From contig NZ_CP086239.1 in assembly GCF_026650985.1 (NCBI RefSeq), positions 4,986,501 through 5,050,500 of the forward strand: DNA of 64,000 nucleotides, read 5' to 3'. The DNA is from Clostridium estertheticum (GTDB taxonomy: Bacteria > Bacillota > Clostridia > Clostridiales > Clostridiaceae). Of this stretch, positions 1 through 7,921 are shown in pieces. Under the pieces are notes generated by a model. That model had not been told where the DNA came from. It was given only the letters and a program-made list of their open reading frames with translations, and did not search any database. The number at the start of each line of letters is the position of its first letter. The first letter of the stretch is position 1. Made by a program: the position numbers and the translations under genes.

Positions 1-415
1 TTTGTTGAAGTCCGCTCATGGGTACAAAATTAGTAGCTTGAGTTGCTAAAACTATTGCGAGGGCTGCGATGGAGCCAGGTACATAAATAACCGTTTGTAC
101 CCAACCAAATAAGAATGCCCATTTTTCACCATAAAGTTCTTTAAGATATATAAAGATACCTCCGGTTTTTGGAATAGCAGCTGCTATTTCAGCAATAGTA
201 AGGCCCGACGCTATAGTTATAATACCACCTGCTACCCAAGCAAGTATCCCTATAAGTGGAGAACCAGCATTTTTAAAGACTATTGAAGGTTTAAAGAAAA
301 TTCCTGAACCTATGACCATACCTATAACTATGGTAATGGCTTCTAGCGAACCGATTTCCCTTTTTAGTGTTTTGGGGAAATTAATTGGGCTTTTTAAACT
401 ATTTGATGCCTTCAA
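1..415 (-). CDS. APC-family amino acid permease, N-terminal part (cut by window edge)
   Basis: Only the first 138 residues are present; the rest lies left of the window. The start is a TTG at 415 with AAAGGATG about 8 nt upstream. The N-terminus has a short hydrophilic lead, then the APC-superfamily motif IGMVIGSGIFFKP (first transmembrane helix with its unwound Gly-rich stretch that binds the amino acid carboxylate), followed by two more hydrophobic helices. The closest match I recall is the SteT/LAT-like serine-threonine exchanger group, but the substrate cannot be read from this part. It is expected to be an integral membrane amino acid transporter, transcribed away from surE. Confidence 0.85.
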   Translation of the reverse strand, partial: MKASNSLKSPINFPKTLKREIGSLEAITIVIGMVIGSGIFFKPSIVFKNAGSPLIGILAWVAGGIITIASGLTIAEIAAAIPKTGGIFIYLKELYGEKWAFLFGWVQTVIYVPGSIAALAIVLATQATNFVPMSGLQQ

Positions 416-684
416 AATAAATCATCCTTTCTTCTTTAGTATTTTGTATATTGTTATCTAATAAGACTTTTTAAAATTAAATTTATATTATTTCTATATA
501 AGTTTAATAGCAAACTTAAGTATAGTCAACAAAATTTTGAAGGAGATTATTTTTAAAGTTTTAGTTGCTAAAAGACTGAAGAATATTAGAATATAAATTA
601 ATATTTGCCCATATATATCTATTGTTATAATATATATATGTTATAAAATTATATGTATTATAGTGAATAATTGGAGGAATGAAA

Positions 685-1437
685 ATGAGATTGTTACTGA
701 CAAACGACGATGGTATAAACGCAAAAGGAATATATGCCTTAGCTAAAGAACTTGAAAAAAATCATGAAGTAATTATCGTGGCACCAGATAAAGAGAGAAG
801 TGCCTGTGGTCATTCAATAACCCTTACAAGACCACTTATTGTTAAAGAAACTAAGCTCAAAGGAATAAAAGCGAAAGCTTTTAGTGTAGATGGAACGCCA
901 GCGGATTGTGTAAAAATTGCAATTAATAAACTTACTGATGCTAAAATAGATATGGTAGTATCAGGAATTAATAGAGGTTTTAATTTAGGTACAGATGTTT
1001 TATATTCCGGAACTGTTTCTGCAGCAATAGAAGCTACTATATATAAAATACCAGCAATGGCGGTTTCAGTAGAGTTTGACGACAATACTGAAAATTATGA
1101 CATAGCGGCTAAATATGCTAGAGTAATACTTCTTAAGGCTACCCAAAATAAAATTAATAATGATATTGTATTAAATGTAAATGTTCCCATGCTTGAGGAG
1201 AGTGAAATAAAAGGAATTAAAGTGTGCAAAATTGGGAGTAGATTGTATAATAATAAATATGTAGAATCTATTGGAGAAAATAATGAAACTCAGTATCAGA
1301 TTAAGGGTACGGCAAAAGATATTCATGAGGAAGATTCCGATACAATATATTTTAAAGAGGGGTACGTTACTGTAACACCACTTCATTATGATCTAACTAA
1401 TTTTGAAATATTAAATGATGTAGGTAAATGGTTTTAA
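685..1437 (+). CDS. surE: 5'/3'-nucleotidase SurE
   Basis: SurE removes phosphate from nucleoside monophosphates and is a cytoplasmic, metal-dependent survival protein. The N-terminus MRLLLTNDDGINAKGI carries the metal-binding Asp pair of the family, followed by APDKERSACGHSITL and, further on, SGINRGFNLGTDVLYSGTVSAA, both SurE signatures. At 250 residues it has the usual length. An ATG also occurs at 679, but GGAGG at 673-677 is only 1 nt from it and 7 nt from the ATG at 685, and family members begin MR-LLTNDDG, so 685 is preferred. It is monocistronic, ending at a strong terminator shared with the convergent flavoprotein gene. Confidence 0.93.
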   Translation: MRLLLTNDDGINAKGIYALAKELEKNHEVIIVAPDKERSACGHSITLTRPLIVKETKLKGIKAKAFSVDGTPADCVKIAINKLTDAKIDMVVSGINRGFNLGTDVLYSGTVSAAIEATIYKIPAMAVSVEFDDNTENYDIAAKYARVILLKATQNKINNDIVLNVNVPMLEESEIKGIKVCKIGSRLYNNKYVESIGENNETQYQIKGTAKDIHEEDSDTIYFKEGYVTVTPLHYDLTNFEILNDVGKWF

Positions 1438-1443
1438 CCACAA

Positions 1444-1490
1444 AAAGCCAGGTTTTTTATCATTATATGATTAAAAATCCTGGCTTTATT
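1444..1490. terminator. Bidirectional terminator between surE and the flavoprotein gene
   Basis: AAAGCCAGGTTTTT pairs with AAAAATCCTGGCTTT around a short AT loop. A U-tract follows on the plus strand and A-rich sequence provides one for the minus strand. Confidence 0.8.
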
Positions 1491-1540
1491 TTGTGTGAAA
1501 TGAGTAATATATCTAGATCATTAAGTATTGTATTTTTGAT

Positions 1541-2767
1541 CTACTTTTTTAATTTATCTAATAACTCGTCTACGGATATAGTAGATAAGTTTATTCCATC
1601 TAAGGGTAATTCTTTTTCAATGGCAGATTTAAGAAGTGGTGACCTTCTAGCATCACCTATCACAATTGCACCAATAATCTTATTGTTTTTTATAAATATC
1701 TTTTTATAACTGTTTCCATTAATATCTTCACATGATAATACGTTTGTAGAGTTCGATTCTTCTATACATCCCATAGAAAATAAAGAAATACCAAAAGCAT
1801 TTAGCATTGTTACTGGAGTAATTTTTTCATATATAGCATCACGCCCCGAAATATTATACCCTGCAACTTTTCCTTGTGAGATAGCAATATTCCATAGTCC
1901 GATAACTTGATTATCAAATTCTGCAATATCACCTGCTGCATAAATATCTTTTATATTAGTTTCCATTTTATTGTTTACGAGGACTCCTCTTTCTCTTTTA
2001 ATATCAGTCTTTAAAATTAGGTCCATATTAGGCTTAATACCTATTGAGTGAATAACTATTTCACACTTTAATTCTACACTTTCGTTTATAAGAATTCCTT
2101 CTACTTTATTATCAGTGCCTATTATTTTATTTACACAAGTGTTAGTTAATATTTGTATTCCACAAGATTGTATTTTACTTTTTAATATCTCTGATGCTTT
2201 ATCGTCTAATTGTCGAGGCATAAGCCTTGGACATAATTCAACAATTGTAACTTTGATGTTATGCTGATGTAATATGAAGGCCATTTCAAGGCCAAGTATT
2301 CCGCCACCAAGAATTATTACATTAGTGTTCTCATTAAGTTTCTCCTTAATATTTAAAGCGTCATTAAGGCCCCGAAGCGTGTATACTCCGTTCATACCTA
2401 TACCATCAATTTGAGGTACGTTATTACTTGCACCATTTGCAATTAACAATTTATCATAACTAAGTTTACTACCATCAAATAGGGATACTTCATGTGAAGT
2501 TGAATCTATACTTACTACTTTAGTATTAATTAATATTTTTACGTTATTTTGTTCATACCACTCTTTTTTTTGAATAAGTATATTATTTTCTTCAAGCTTA
2601 TCGAATAAACTTTTGGATAACTTTATTCGGGTATATGGATAAAATTTTTCTTCGCCAATTAAACATATATCTGAATCTAAATCTGTTTCTCTAATTGATT
2701 TAATAGCTGTTATTGCTGTAATGCCACTACCTACTATTATAATTTTTTTTGTAATTTTTTTAGCCAT
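1541..2767 (-). CDS. FAD/NAD(P)-dependent oxidoreductase, NADH:rubredoxin reductase / NirB-N-terminal type
   Basis: This is a 408-residue pyridine nucleotide-disulfide class flavoprotein. A first dinucleotide fold (IIVGSGITAITAI, near the N-terminus) binds FAD, a second (IILGGGILGLEMA) binds NAD(P)H, and YAAGDIAEF is the second FAD motif. The size and EEKFYPYTRIKLSKSLF region resemble clostridial NADH:rubredoxin oxidoreductase, used in oxygen and peroxide detoxification; the same architecture forms the N-terminal half of nitrite reductase NirB. No redox-active CxxC or iron-sulfur ligands are seen. The start is taken at 2767 because GGGTGAT lies 5 nt upstream; an in-frame ATG at 2785 lacks a ribosome site. 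Neither rubredoxin nor nitrite reductase small subunit is nearby, so the partner is unknown. Confidence 0.75.
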   Translation of the reverse strand: MAKKITKKIIIVGSGITAITAIKSIRETDLDSDICLIGEEKFYPYTRIKLSKSLFDKLEENNILIQKKEWYEQNNVKILINTKVVSIDSTSHEVSLFDGSKLSYDKLLIANGASNNVPQIDGIGMNGVYTLRGLNDALNIKEKLNENTNVIILGGGILGLEMAFILHQHNIKVTIVELCPRLMPRQLDDKASEILKSKIQSCGIQILTNTCVNKIIGTDNKVEGILINESVELKCEIVIHSIGIKPNMDLILKTDIKRERGVLVNNKMETNIKDIYAAGDIAEFDNQVIGLWNIAISQGKVAGYNISGRDAIYEKITPVTMLNAFGISLFSMGCIEESNSTNVLSCEDINGNSYKKIFIKNNKIIGAIVIGDARRSPLLKSAIEKELPLDGINLSTISVDELLDKLKK

Positions 2768-3070
2768 CGATATCACCCATTTCATTTAAGATTTATTTTT
2801 TGCTTATGTACATTGCGGGGAAATATTTTTCTTGTCTATGGGACATTCTCATTTTTGAATACCCTAATGTTATCTTACACTTCATTTATGGTAATATGCA
2901 AGAAAATAATTCAGATATGTAGAGTAATTACATCAAATGTATTTTTAAAGCTTTAAGTATTACTTTTTCTAAAGTATACTATAATCAGAATTTTTTGATA
3001 TAATTAGCCTAAAGAAATTTTTGATTATTATCAAATATAAGATTTTATGTTTGAGAGAAAGGAGAAATAT
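2768..3070. other. Divergent intergenic region between flavoprotein and methionine gene
   Basis: About 300 AT-rich bases hold the outward promoters. TATAAT hexamers at 2980-2985 and 2999-3004 could serve the plus-strand gene, without a convincing -35. I looked for an S-box (SAM) riboswitch or T-box in front of the methionine gene and see neither. Confidence 0.4.
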
Positions 3071-4828
3071 ATGAATGTTAAGGAATTACCACTGATTTTT
3101 GATGGTGCCATGGGGACATATTATGCAAGTATTAAAGATAACCCATTATCTAAATGTGAGCTTGCAAATATTTATGAAAGAGATACCATATTAAATATAC
3201 ATAAGGAATATATAGATGCAGGTTGCAGGGCAATTAAGACAAATACATTTGCTGCAAATAGAATTAGCCTTGAAAGTGATTTTAATATAGTAAAAGATGT
3301 GATTGTAAAAGGTTATGAAATAGCAAGTGAGGCAACAAAGGGCACTGATGTTTTGGTTTTTGCTGATATTGGACCAATCCCATTTTTAGAGACTATTAAT
3401 TTATGGGAGGCATATAAAGAAATAGTAGATTTGTTTTTAGAACTCGGTGCAACGCACTTTATATTCGAAACTTTTAGTAGTGATGAATATCTACCCCAAA
3501 TTTCTAAATATATTAAGGAGAAAAATCCAAAGGCATATATTTTGATGGAACTTGCAGTTTCTCCAGAAGGATTTACAAGAATCGGTATATCAGGTGAAAA
3601 ATTTATAGAGAAAGTTTCTAATATATCAAGTATAGATGCTTGTGGCTTTAACTGTTTTTCAGGGCCAAATCATTTACTAAAATATATTAAAACTCTTAAT
3701 ATAGAAAATAAAACAATCTCCGTTATGCCAAATTCAGGGTATCCAACAGTAATAAATAATCGTACGTTTTTTAATAATACTAAAGAATATTTTGCAAGGC
3801 AAATGCTAGAAATAGCAAAACAAGGTGTAGCGATAATAGGTGGGTGCTGTGGTACAACTCCAGAATTTATAAGAGAAACTGTAGCAAATATAGAAGGGTT
3901 ATCTCCACATGAAATTGTTTCAAGTATAAAGATCGAAAAAATTAAGTTTGAAAAACTTATAGTTAAAAATTCTCTTCTCGAAAAAATAAGGCTTGGAAAA
4001 AAGATTATTGCGGTGGAACTAGATCCACCGATGGATACGGGGATAGATTTTTTTATGAATAGTGCTAAAAGTCTTAAGGAGCAAGGAGTTGATGCAATAA
4101 CCATTGCAGATTGTCCTGTTGCAAGAGTTAGAGTAGATAGCAGCTTACTTGCTTGTAAGTTAAAGAGAGAACTTGATATTACAACTATTCCGCATATGAC
4201 TTGTCGAGATAGAAACATTAATGCGACTAAAGCATTGCTTTTAGGCTTAAGCATTGAGGGAGTAAATAATGTTTTAGTGGTAACTGGTGACCCTATACCA
4301 TCAGCTGAGCGGGATGAGGTTAAGGCAATGTTTAGCTTTAATTCTGCAATACTTGCCAATTACATTACTAGTTTAAATGAGACAACATTTTCATCACCTT
4401 TTAATATTTGTGGTGCCTTAAATGTAAATGCTATTAATTTTAGTAGTCAACTTGACCACGCGAAAAAGAAAATAGAAAATGGTGTAACTATGTTTTTAAC
4501 ACAACCAATTTTATCAAAGCAAGCTGTAGAAAATTTAAAACAAGCACGTAGGGAGTTGCCTGCTAAAATTCTAGGTGGGATTATTCCAATTGTAAGCCAT
4601 AGGAACGCTTGTTTTATGAACAATGAAATTTCAGGGATAACTGTTTCTGATGAAATCACGGAGCTATATAATGGTATTTCAAAAGAGGAAGCTACAATTC
4701 TTGCAATTAAGATATCTACGGATATTGCGAGAGAAATTTATAATTATGTAGATGGATATTATCTTATTACACCATTTAAAAGAATTGATATAATTTCTGA
4801 AATCATTAAGAATATAGGTAATTATTAA
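3071..4828 (+). CDS. Bifunctional homocysteine S-methyltransferase / methylenetetrahydrofolate reductase
   Basis: The protein joins two enzymes of the one-carbon/methionine branch. Residues about 1-285 form a homocysteine methyltransferase barrel (LIFDGAMGTYY at the start, Cys in DACGFNCF, and the zinc-ligand pair in IIGGCCGTTPEFIRE). Residues about 310-585 form a MetF-type reductase (IAVELDPPMDTG, IPHMTCRDRN, VLVVTGDPI). This is the arrangement of Bacillus YitJ; no cobalamin-binding domain follows, so it is not full MetH. An in-frame ATG at 3047 exists, but AAAGGAG at 3058-3064 places the start at 3071, giving 585 residues. It is monocistronic with its own terminator. Confidence 0.88.
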   Translation: MNVKELPLIFDGAMGTYYASIKDNPLSKCELANIYERDTILNIHKEYIDAGCRAIKTNTFAANRISLESDFNIVKDVIVKGYEIASEATKGTDVLVFADIGPIPFLETINLWEAYKEIVDLFLELGATHFIFETFSSDEYLPQISKYIKEKNPKAYILMELAVSPEGFTRIGISGEKFIEKVSNISSIDACGFNCFSGPNHLLKYIKTLNIENKTISVMPNSGYPTVINNRTFFNNTKEYFARQMLEIAKQGVAIIGGCCGTTPEFIRETVANIEGLSPHEIVSSIKIEKIKFEKLIVKNSLLEKIRLGKKIIAVELDPPMDTGIDFFMNSAKSLKEQGVDAITIADCPVARVRVDSSLLACKLKRELDITTIPHMTCRDRNINATKALLLGLSIEGVNNVLVVTGDPIPSAERDEVKAMFSFNSAILANYITSLNETTFSSPFNICGALNVNAINFSSQLDHAKKKIENGVTMFLTQPILSKQAVENLKQARRELPAKILGGIIPIVSHRNACFMNNEISGITVSDEITELYNGISKEEATILAIKISTDIAREIYNYVDGYYLITPFKRIDIISEIIKNIGNY

Positions 4829-4848
4829 ATTAAGAAAATAGTGAATTT

Positions 4849-4890
4849 AAAACTCGCATCATGAATAGACACATGATGTGAGTTTTTATT
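4849..4890 (+). terminator. Terminator after the methionine gene
   Basis: AAACTCGCATCATG pairs with CATGATGTGAGTTT around a short loop (one G-U pair) and is followed by a T-rich run. Confidence 0.8.
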
Positions 4891-4907
4891 TTTTGTGATA
4901 TTTAGTA

Positions 4908-5006
4908 GGTTAATAATACAATAGTTATTAAGTGTCCCTCAACGACAACTCAAGTTATCACAGTGATATCAAGGGTTAACAATACTAAAGTTATTAACTG
5001 TCCCCT
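4908..5006. repeat. Imperfect 32-bp direct repeat upstream of cadC
   Basis: Two similar units lie at 4908-4939 and 4974-5006, each reading GGTTAA-AATAC-A-AGTTATTAA-TGTCCC. Each contains its own small inverted repeat (TAATAA/TTATTA). The role is unknown; they lie between the terminator and the cad promoter. Confidence 0.55.
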
Positions 5007-5054
5007 GATTTATTAACAATGTAAAACCAAGTGAAAAAATATTTTAAGGGAATG

Positions 5055-5083
5055 TTGACAAGTATTGCTTCCTATCATATAAT
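5055..5083 (+). promoter_or_regulatory. Sigma-A promoter of cadC-cadA
   Basis: TTGACA at 5055-5060 and TATAAT at 5078-5083 are both consensus and separated by exactly 17 bp. Confidence 0.85.
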
Positions 5084-5088
5084 GAACG

Positions 5089-5114
5089 TATGAACAACAA
5101 TTCATATGTTCATA
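5089..5114. promoter_or_regulatory. Probable CadC operator
   Basis: TATGAACA (5089-5096) and TGTTCATA (5107-5114) form a perfect inverted repeat with a 10-bp spacer, just after the -10 box where transcription should begin. ArsR/SmtB repressors such as CadC bind this kind of palindrome and leave when metal binds. It precedes the cadC start by 17 bp. Confidence 0.75.
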
Positions 5115-5131
5115 TGAGGGAGGGAATATAG

Positions 5132-5494
5132 ATGGAGAAAGATATAGAGTTTTGTCATTGCGCAACTGTTCATGAAAATGAGATAGAAAAGGTAAGAAGA
5201 TTAATACCACCAGCAGAGACTTTATCAGATCTCGCAGAACTTTTTAAGGTTTTTGGAGATAGTACAAGAATTAAAATTCTTTGTGTGCTTTTTGAAACTG
5301 AAATGTGTGTTTGTGATATAGCAGCTCTTCTTATTATGACTCAATCAGCTATTTCACATCAATTGCGTGTACTTAAGAATGCTAGACTTGTTAAGTATAG
5401 ACGTGAGGGTAAGGTTGTCTATTATTCATTGGACGATCAGCATGTTAAACAAATATTTGATCAAGGACTTACACACATAAAAGAACTTAGATAA
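5132..5494 (+). CDS. cadC: ArsR/SmtB-family metal-sensing repressor, CadC type
   Basis: A 120-residue winged-helix repressor that should release DNA on binding Cd(II), Pb(II) or Zn(II). It carries the alpha-3 metal-site sequence EMCVCDIA, matching the CadC CVC motif, plus N-terminal Cys-rich EFCHC that supplies the other thiolates of the CadC site, and the recognition helix QSAISHQLRVLKNARLV. GGGAGGG lies 7 nt before the ATG. It is the first gene of an operon with the metal exporter 58 bp downstream, and its own operator overlaps the transcription start, so autoregulation is expected. Confidence 0.9.
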   Translation: MEKDIEFCHCATVHENEIEKVRRLIPPAETLSDLAELFKVFGDSTRIKILCVLFETEMCVCDIAALLIMTQSAISHQLRVLKNARLVKYRREGKVVYYSLDDQHVKQIFDQGLTHIKELR

Positions 5495-5552
5495 TATTCT
5501 ATTACATAAAGAATAAATTATAACGTAAAAACTTTGAAAGCGAGGCGAGGAA

Positions 5553-7691
5553 ATGGAGACTATAATAAAGAGAGAATTCATTTTAGAGGGTCTATGTTGC
5601 GTAAATTGTGCAAATAAAATTGAAACTCAATGTAAAAAGCTAGATGGAGTATCAGATGCAAGTATAAACTTTATTAATAAAAATTTAGTGATTCAATTTC
5701 AAAGCGAAGATAAAATATTAAAAGTTATAGATGAAGCAAAAAAAATAGTTAAGAGGATAGAACCTGATGTTAACTTTATAGAAAGTGTTAAACATGAGGG
5801 GCATTCACATAATCATAGTCATGATCATGGACATGGTGGCGAGAACCAGGGAAATGATAAAAATAAAATCATACGTTTTTCTGTAGGGGTTGCAATTTTC
5901 CTTATAGCAGTTATATTAAAATTAGATTACTGGTTTGAATTTTCATTATTCCTTATAAGCTATTTACTAATTGGTGGAGAAGTATTAATGGTTGCCATAA
6001 AAAATATATTAAGAGGAGAAGTTTTTGATGAAAACTTCTTGATGGCACTTGCAACAGTAGGAGCATTTTCTATAGGGCAATTTCCAGAAGGTGTAGGGGT
6101 TATGCTCTTTTACCAAGTAGGAGAGTTCTTCCAGGATATGGCCGTAAATAAATCTACAAAGTCAATATCTGCACTAATGGATATAAGACCGGATTATGCA
6201 AATAAGAAAATTAATGATGAAATAGTAAAAGTTGATCCAGAAGAGGTACACATTGGTGATATTATAATAGTAAAACCAGGGGAAAAAGTACCTTTAGATG
6301 GGAGTGTTATAGAGGGAAACTCATTAGTCGATTCATCCGCTTTAACTGGTGAATCAGTTCCAAGAGAAGTTAATACTGGGGATGAAATCTTAGCAGGCTG
6401 CATAAATAAAAATGGGTTATTGACTATAGAGGTAAAAAAAGAGTTTGGCGAATCGACTTTAGCTAAAATATTAGATCTAGTTAAAAATGCTAGTAGTAAA
6501 AAAGCACCAACTGAAAACTTTATAACTAAATTTGCAAGGTATTACACACCGATTGTAGTTATAAGTGCAGTTGTACTTGCTTTGGTTCCACCACTTTTAA
6601 TACCTGGTGCTACGTTCTCGCAATGGATATATAGAGCATTAGTATTTTTAGTAGTATCTTGTCCTTGTGCTTTAGTAATATCTATCCCACTTGGATTCTT
6701 TGGTGGAATAGGTGGAGCATCTAAAAATGGAATTTTGGTTAAGGGTGGAAACTATTTGGAGGCATTAAATAGCGTTGAAATGGTGGTTTTCGATAAAACT
6801 GGAACATTAACTAAAGGAGTATTTAAGGTTACAGAAATGCATATTGAGGGTGATATAAACGAAGAGGAATTATTAGAATATGCAGCATCTGTTGAAAGTT
6901 ATTCTAATCACCCAATTGCAACATCTATACTAAAAGCTTATGGTAAAGAAGTAAATAAAAAAGATATTGAAGATGTTGAAGAAATAGCTGGGAAAGGTAT
7001 TAAAGCTAAGGTAAAAGGAAAATATGTCCTAGCTGGTAATGCAAAGCTCATGGATAGTGAGAAAATTTCATATACTAAGGGTAAAAATGTTGGTTCGATA
7101 ATATATGTAGCTATAGATAATATATATGTTGGTAGCATTATAATATCCGATGAAGTAAAAGATGATTCTATTTCTGCTATAAAAAAATTAAAGTCTATGG
7201 GTGTTAAAAAAATAGTAATGCTTACTGGTGATAATAAAGATATAGCAAATAATATTGGAAAAGTTCTTGGCGTTGATGAAGTTTACTCAGAACTTCTTCC
7301 ACAGGATAAGGTAGAAAAGCTTGAGAAACTTCAAAATGAAAAGTCACCTAAAGGAAAAATTGTTTTTGTAGGAGATGGCATCAATGATGCTCCAGTGCTT
7401 GCAAGAGCAGATATTGGAATAGCTATGGGTGGAGTGGGGTCTGATGCGGCAATAGAAGCTGCTGATATAGTAATAATGACAGATGAACCATCTAAGATTG
7501 CTTTGGCTATCAAAATTGCCCAAAAGACAAAGAAGATTGTTATGCAAAATATTGTATTTGCATTAGGTGTAAAGGCAATCATTTTGATACTTGCAGTGTT
7601 TGGAATTGCAAATATGTGGGAAGCAGTTTTTGGAGATGTAGGAGTTGCTTTGATTGCAGTATTAAATTCTATGAGAGCTATGAAGAGTTAA
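5553..7691 (+). CDS. cadA: P1B-type Cd2+/Zn2+/Pb2+-exporting ATPase
   Basis: The 712-residue pump exports soft divalent metals across the membrane. Domains in order: an N-terminal heavy-metal-associated domain with GLCCVNCAN (Cys15, Cys16, Cys19); a linker with a His-rich stretch HSHNHSHDHGHG (about residues 88-104); transmembrane helices; actuator domain TGES; the CPC ion-site motif at Cys370-Pro-Cys372; phosphorylated Asp414 in DKTGTLT; the HP motif in SNHPIATS; and hinge GDGINDAP near 607-614. CPC plus the C-terminal helix that usually carries the Asp of zinc/cadmium pumps argues for CadA rather than copper. It is co-transcribed with cadC. The additional His tract may buffer zinc. Confidence 0.93.
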   Translation: METIIKREFILEGLCCVNCANKIETQCKKLDGVSDASINFINKNLVIQFQSEDKILKVIDEAKKIVKRIEPDVNFIESVKHEGHSHNHSHDHGHGGENQGNDKNKIIRFSVGVAIFLIAVILKLDYWFEFSLFLISYLLIGGEVLMVAIKNILRGEVFDENFLMALATVGAFSIGQFPEGVGVMLFYQVGEFFQDMAVNKSTKSISALMDIRPDYANKKINDEIVKVDPEEVHIGDIIIVKPGEKVPLDGSVIEGNSLVDSSALTGESVPREVNTGDEILAGCINKNGLLTIEVKKEFGESTLAKILDLVKNASSKKAPTENFITKFARYYTPIVVISAVVLALVPPLLIPGATFSQWIYRALVFLVVSCPCALVISIPLGFFGGIGGASKNGILVKGGNYLEALNSVEMVVFDKTGTLTKGVFKVTEMHIEGDINEEELLEYAASVESYSNHPIATSILKAYGKEVNKKDIEDVEEIAGKGIKAKVKGKYVLAGNAKLMDSEKISYTKGKNVGSIIYVAIDNIYVGSIIISDEVKDDSISAIKKLKSMGVKKIVMLTGDNKDIANNIGKVLGVDEVYSELLPQDKVEKLEKLQNEKSPKGKIVFVGDGINDAPVLARADIGIAMGGVGSDAAIEAADIVIMTDEPSKIALAIKIAQKTKKIVMQNIVFALGVKAIILILAVFGIANMWEAVFGDVGVALIAVLNSMRAMKS

Positions 7692-7732
7692 ATTTAAAAT
7701 AGTAAAAAAGTTAATAAGAACAAAAGTTAAAG

Positions 7733-7785
7733 ATACTCTATAAAGTAGACAAAGAAAGTCTGCGATATAGAGTATTTTTGTTTTT
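7733..7785 (+). terminator. Terminator of cadC-cadA
   Basis: ATACTCTATA (7733-7742) pairs with TATAGAGTAT (7766-7775), with a further inner stem-forming region, followed by a T-run. Confidence 0.8.
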
Positions 7786-7821
7786 AAAAAAATGTAAAAT
7801 TGGCTTATTAATTAAAGTATA

Positions 7822-7851
7822 TTGACAAATTACCGATATATAGAAGATAAT
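7822..7851 (+). promoter_or_regulatory. Promoter of the Ig-like repeat protein
   Basis: TTGACA at 7822-7827 and GATAAT at 7846-7851 are spaced 18 bp. Transcription would begin near 7858, after an apparent upstream ATG at 7850, which supports the later TTG start of the gene. Confidence 0.65.
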
Positions 7852-7921
7852 GTTAAATATAAGTATACAAGTATTTGTTTTACTAAAATTGATGTATTGT
7901 CCTAATAAAGGGAGTGAAGAG

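Noticed and set aside
541-600. Short frame after GAAGGAGATT upstream of surE
   Set aside because: It would encode only about 14 residues from a non-standard start; no sign of a real gene.
810-1085. Minus-strand open frame inside surE
   Set aside because: It overlaps a conserved gene completely, has no ribosome site and no recognisable motif. The same applies to other opposite-strand frames, e.g. 3670-4359, 7331-7582, 8758-9069, 15204-15554, 15567-15965 and 32977-33417.
1428-1709. Plus-strand frame after surE
   Set aside because: It spans the surE terminator and runs antisense through the C-terminal part of the flavoprotein gene; no ribosome site.
2768-3070. S-box or T-box upstream of the methionine gene
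   Set aside because: Searched by eye for the S-box core and the T-box TGGNACCGCG bulge; neither is present.
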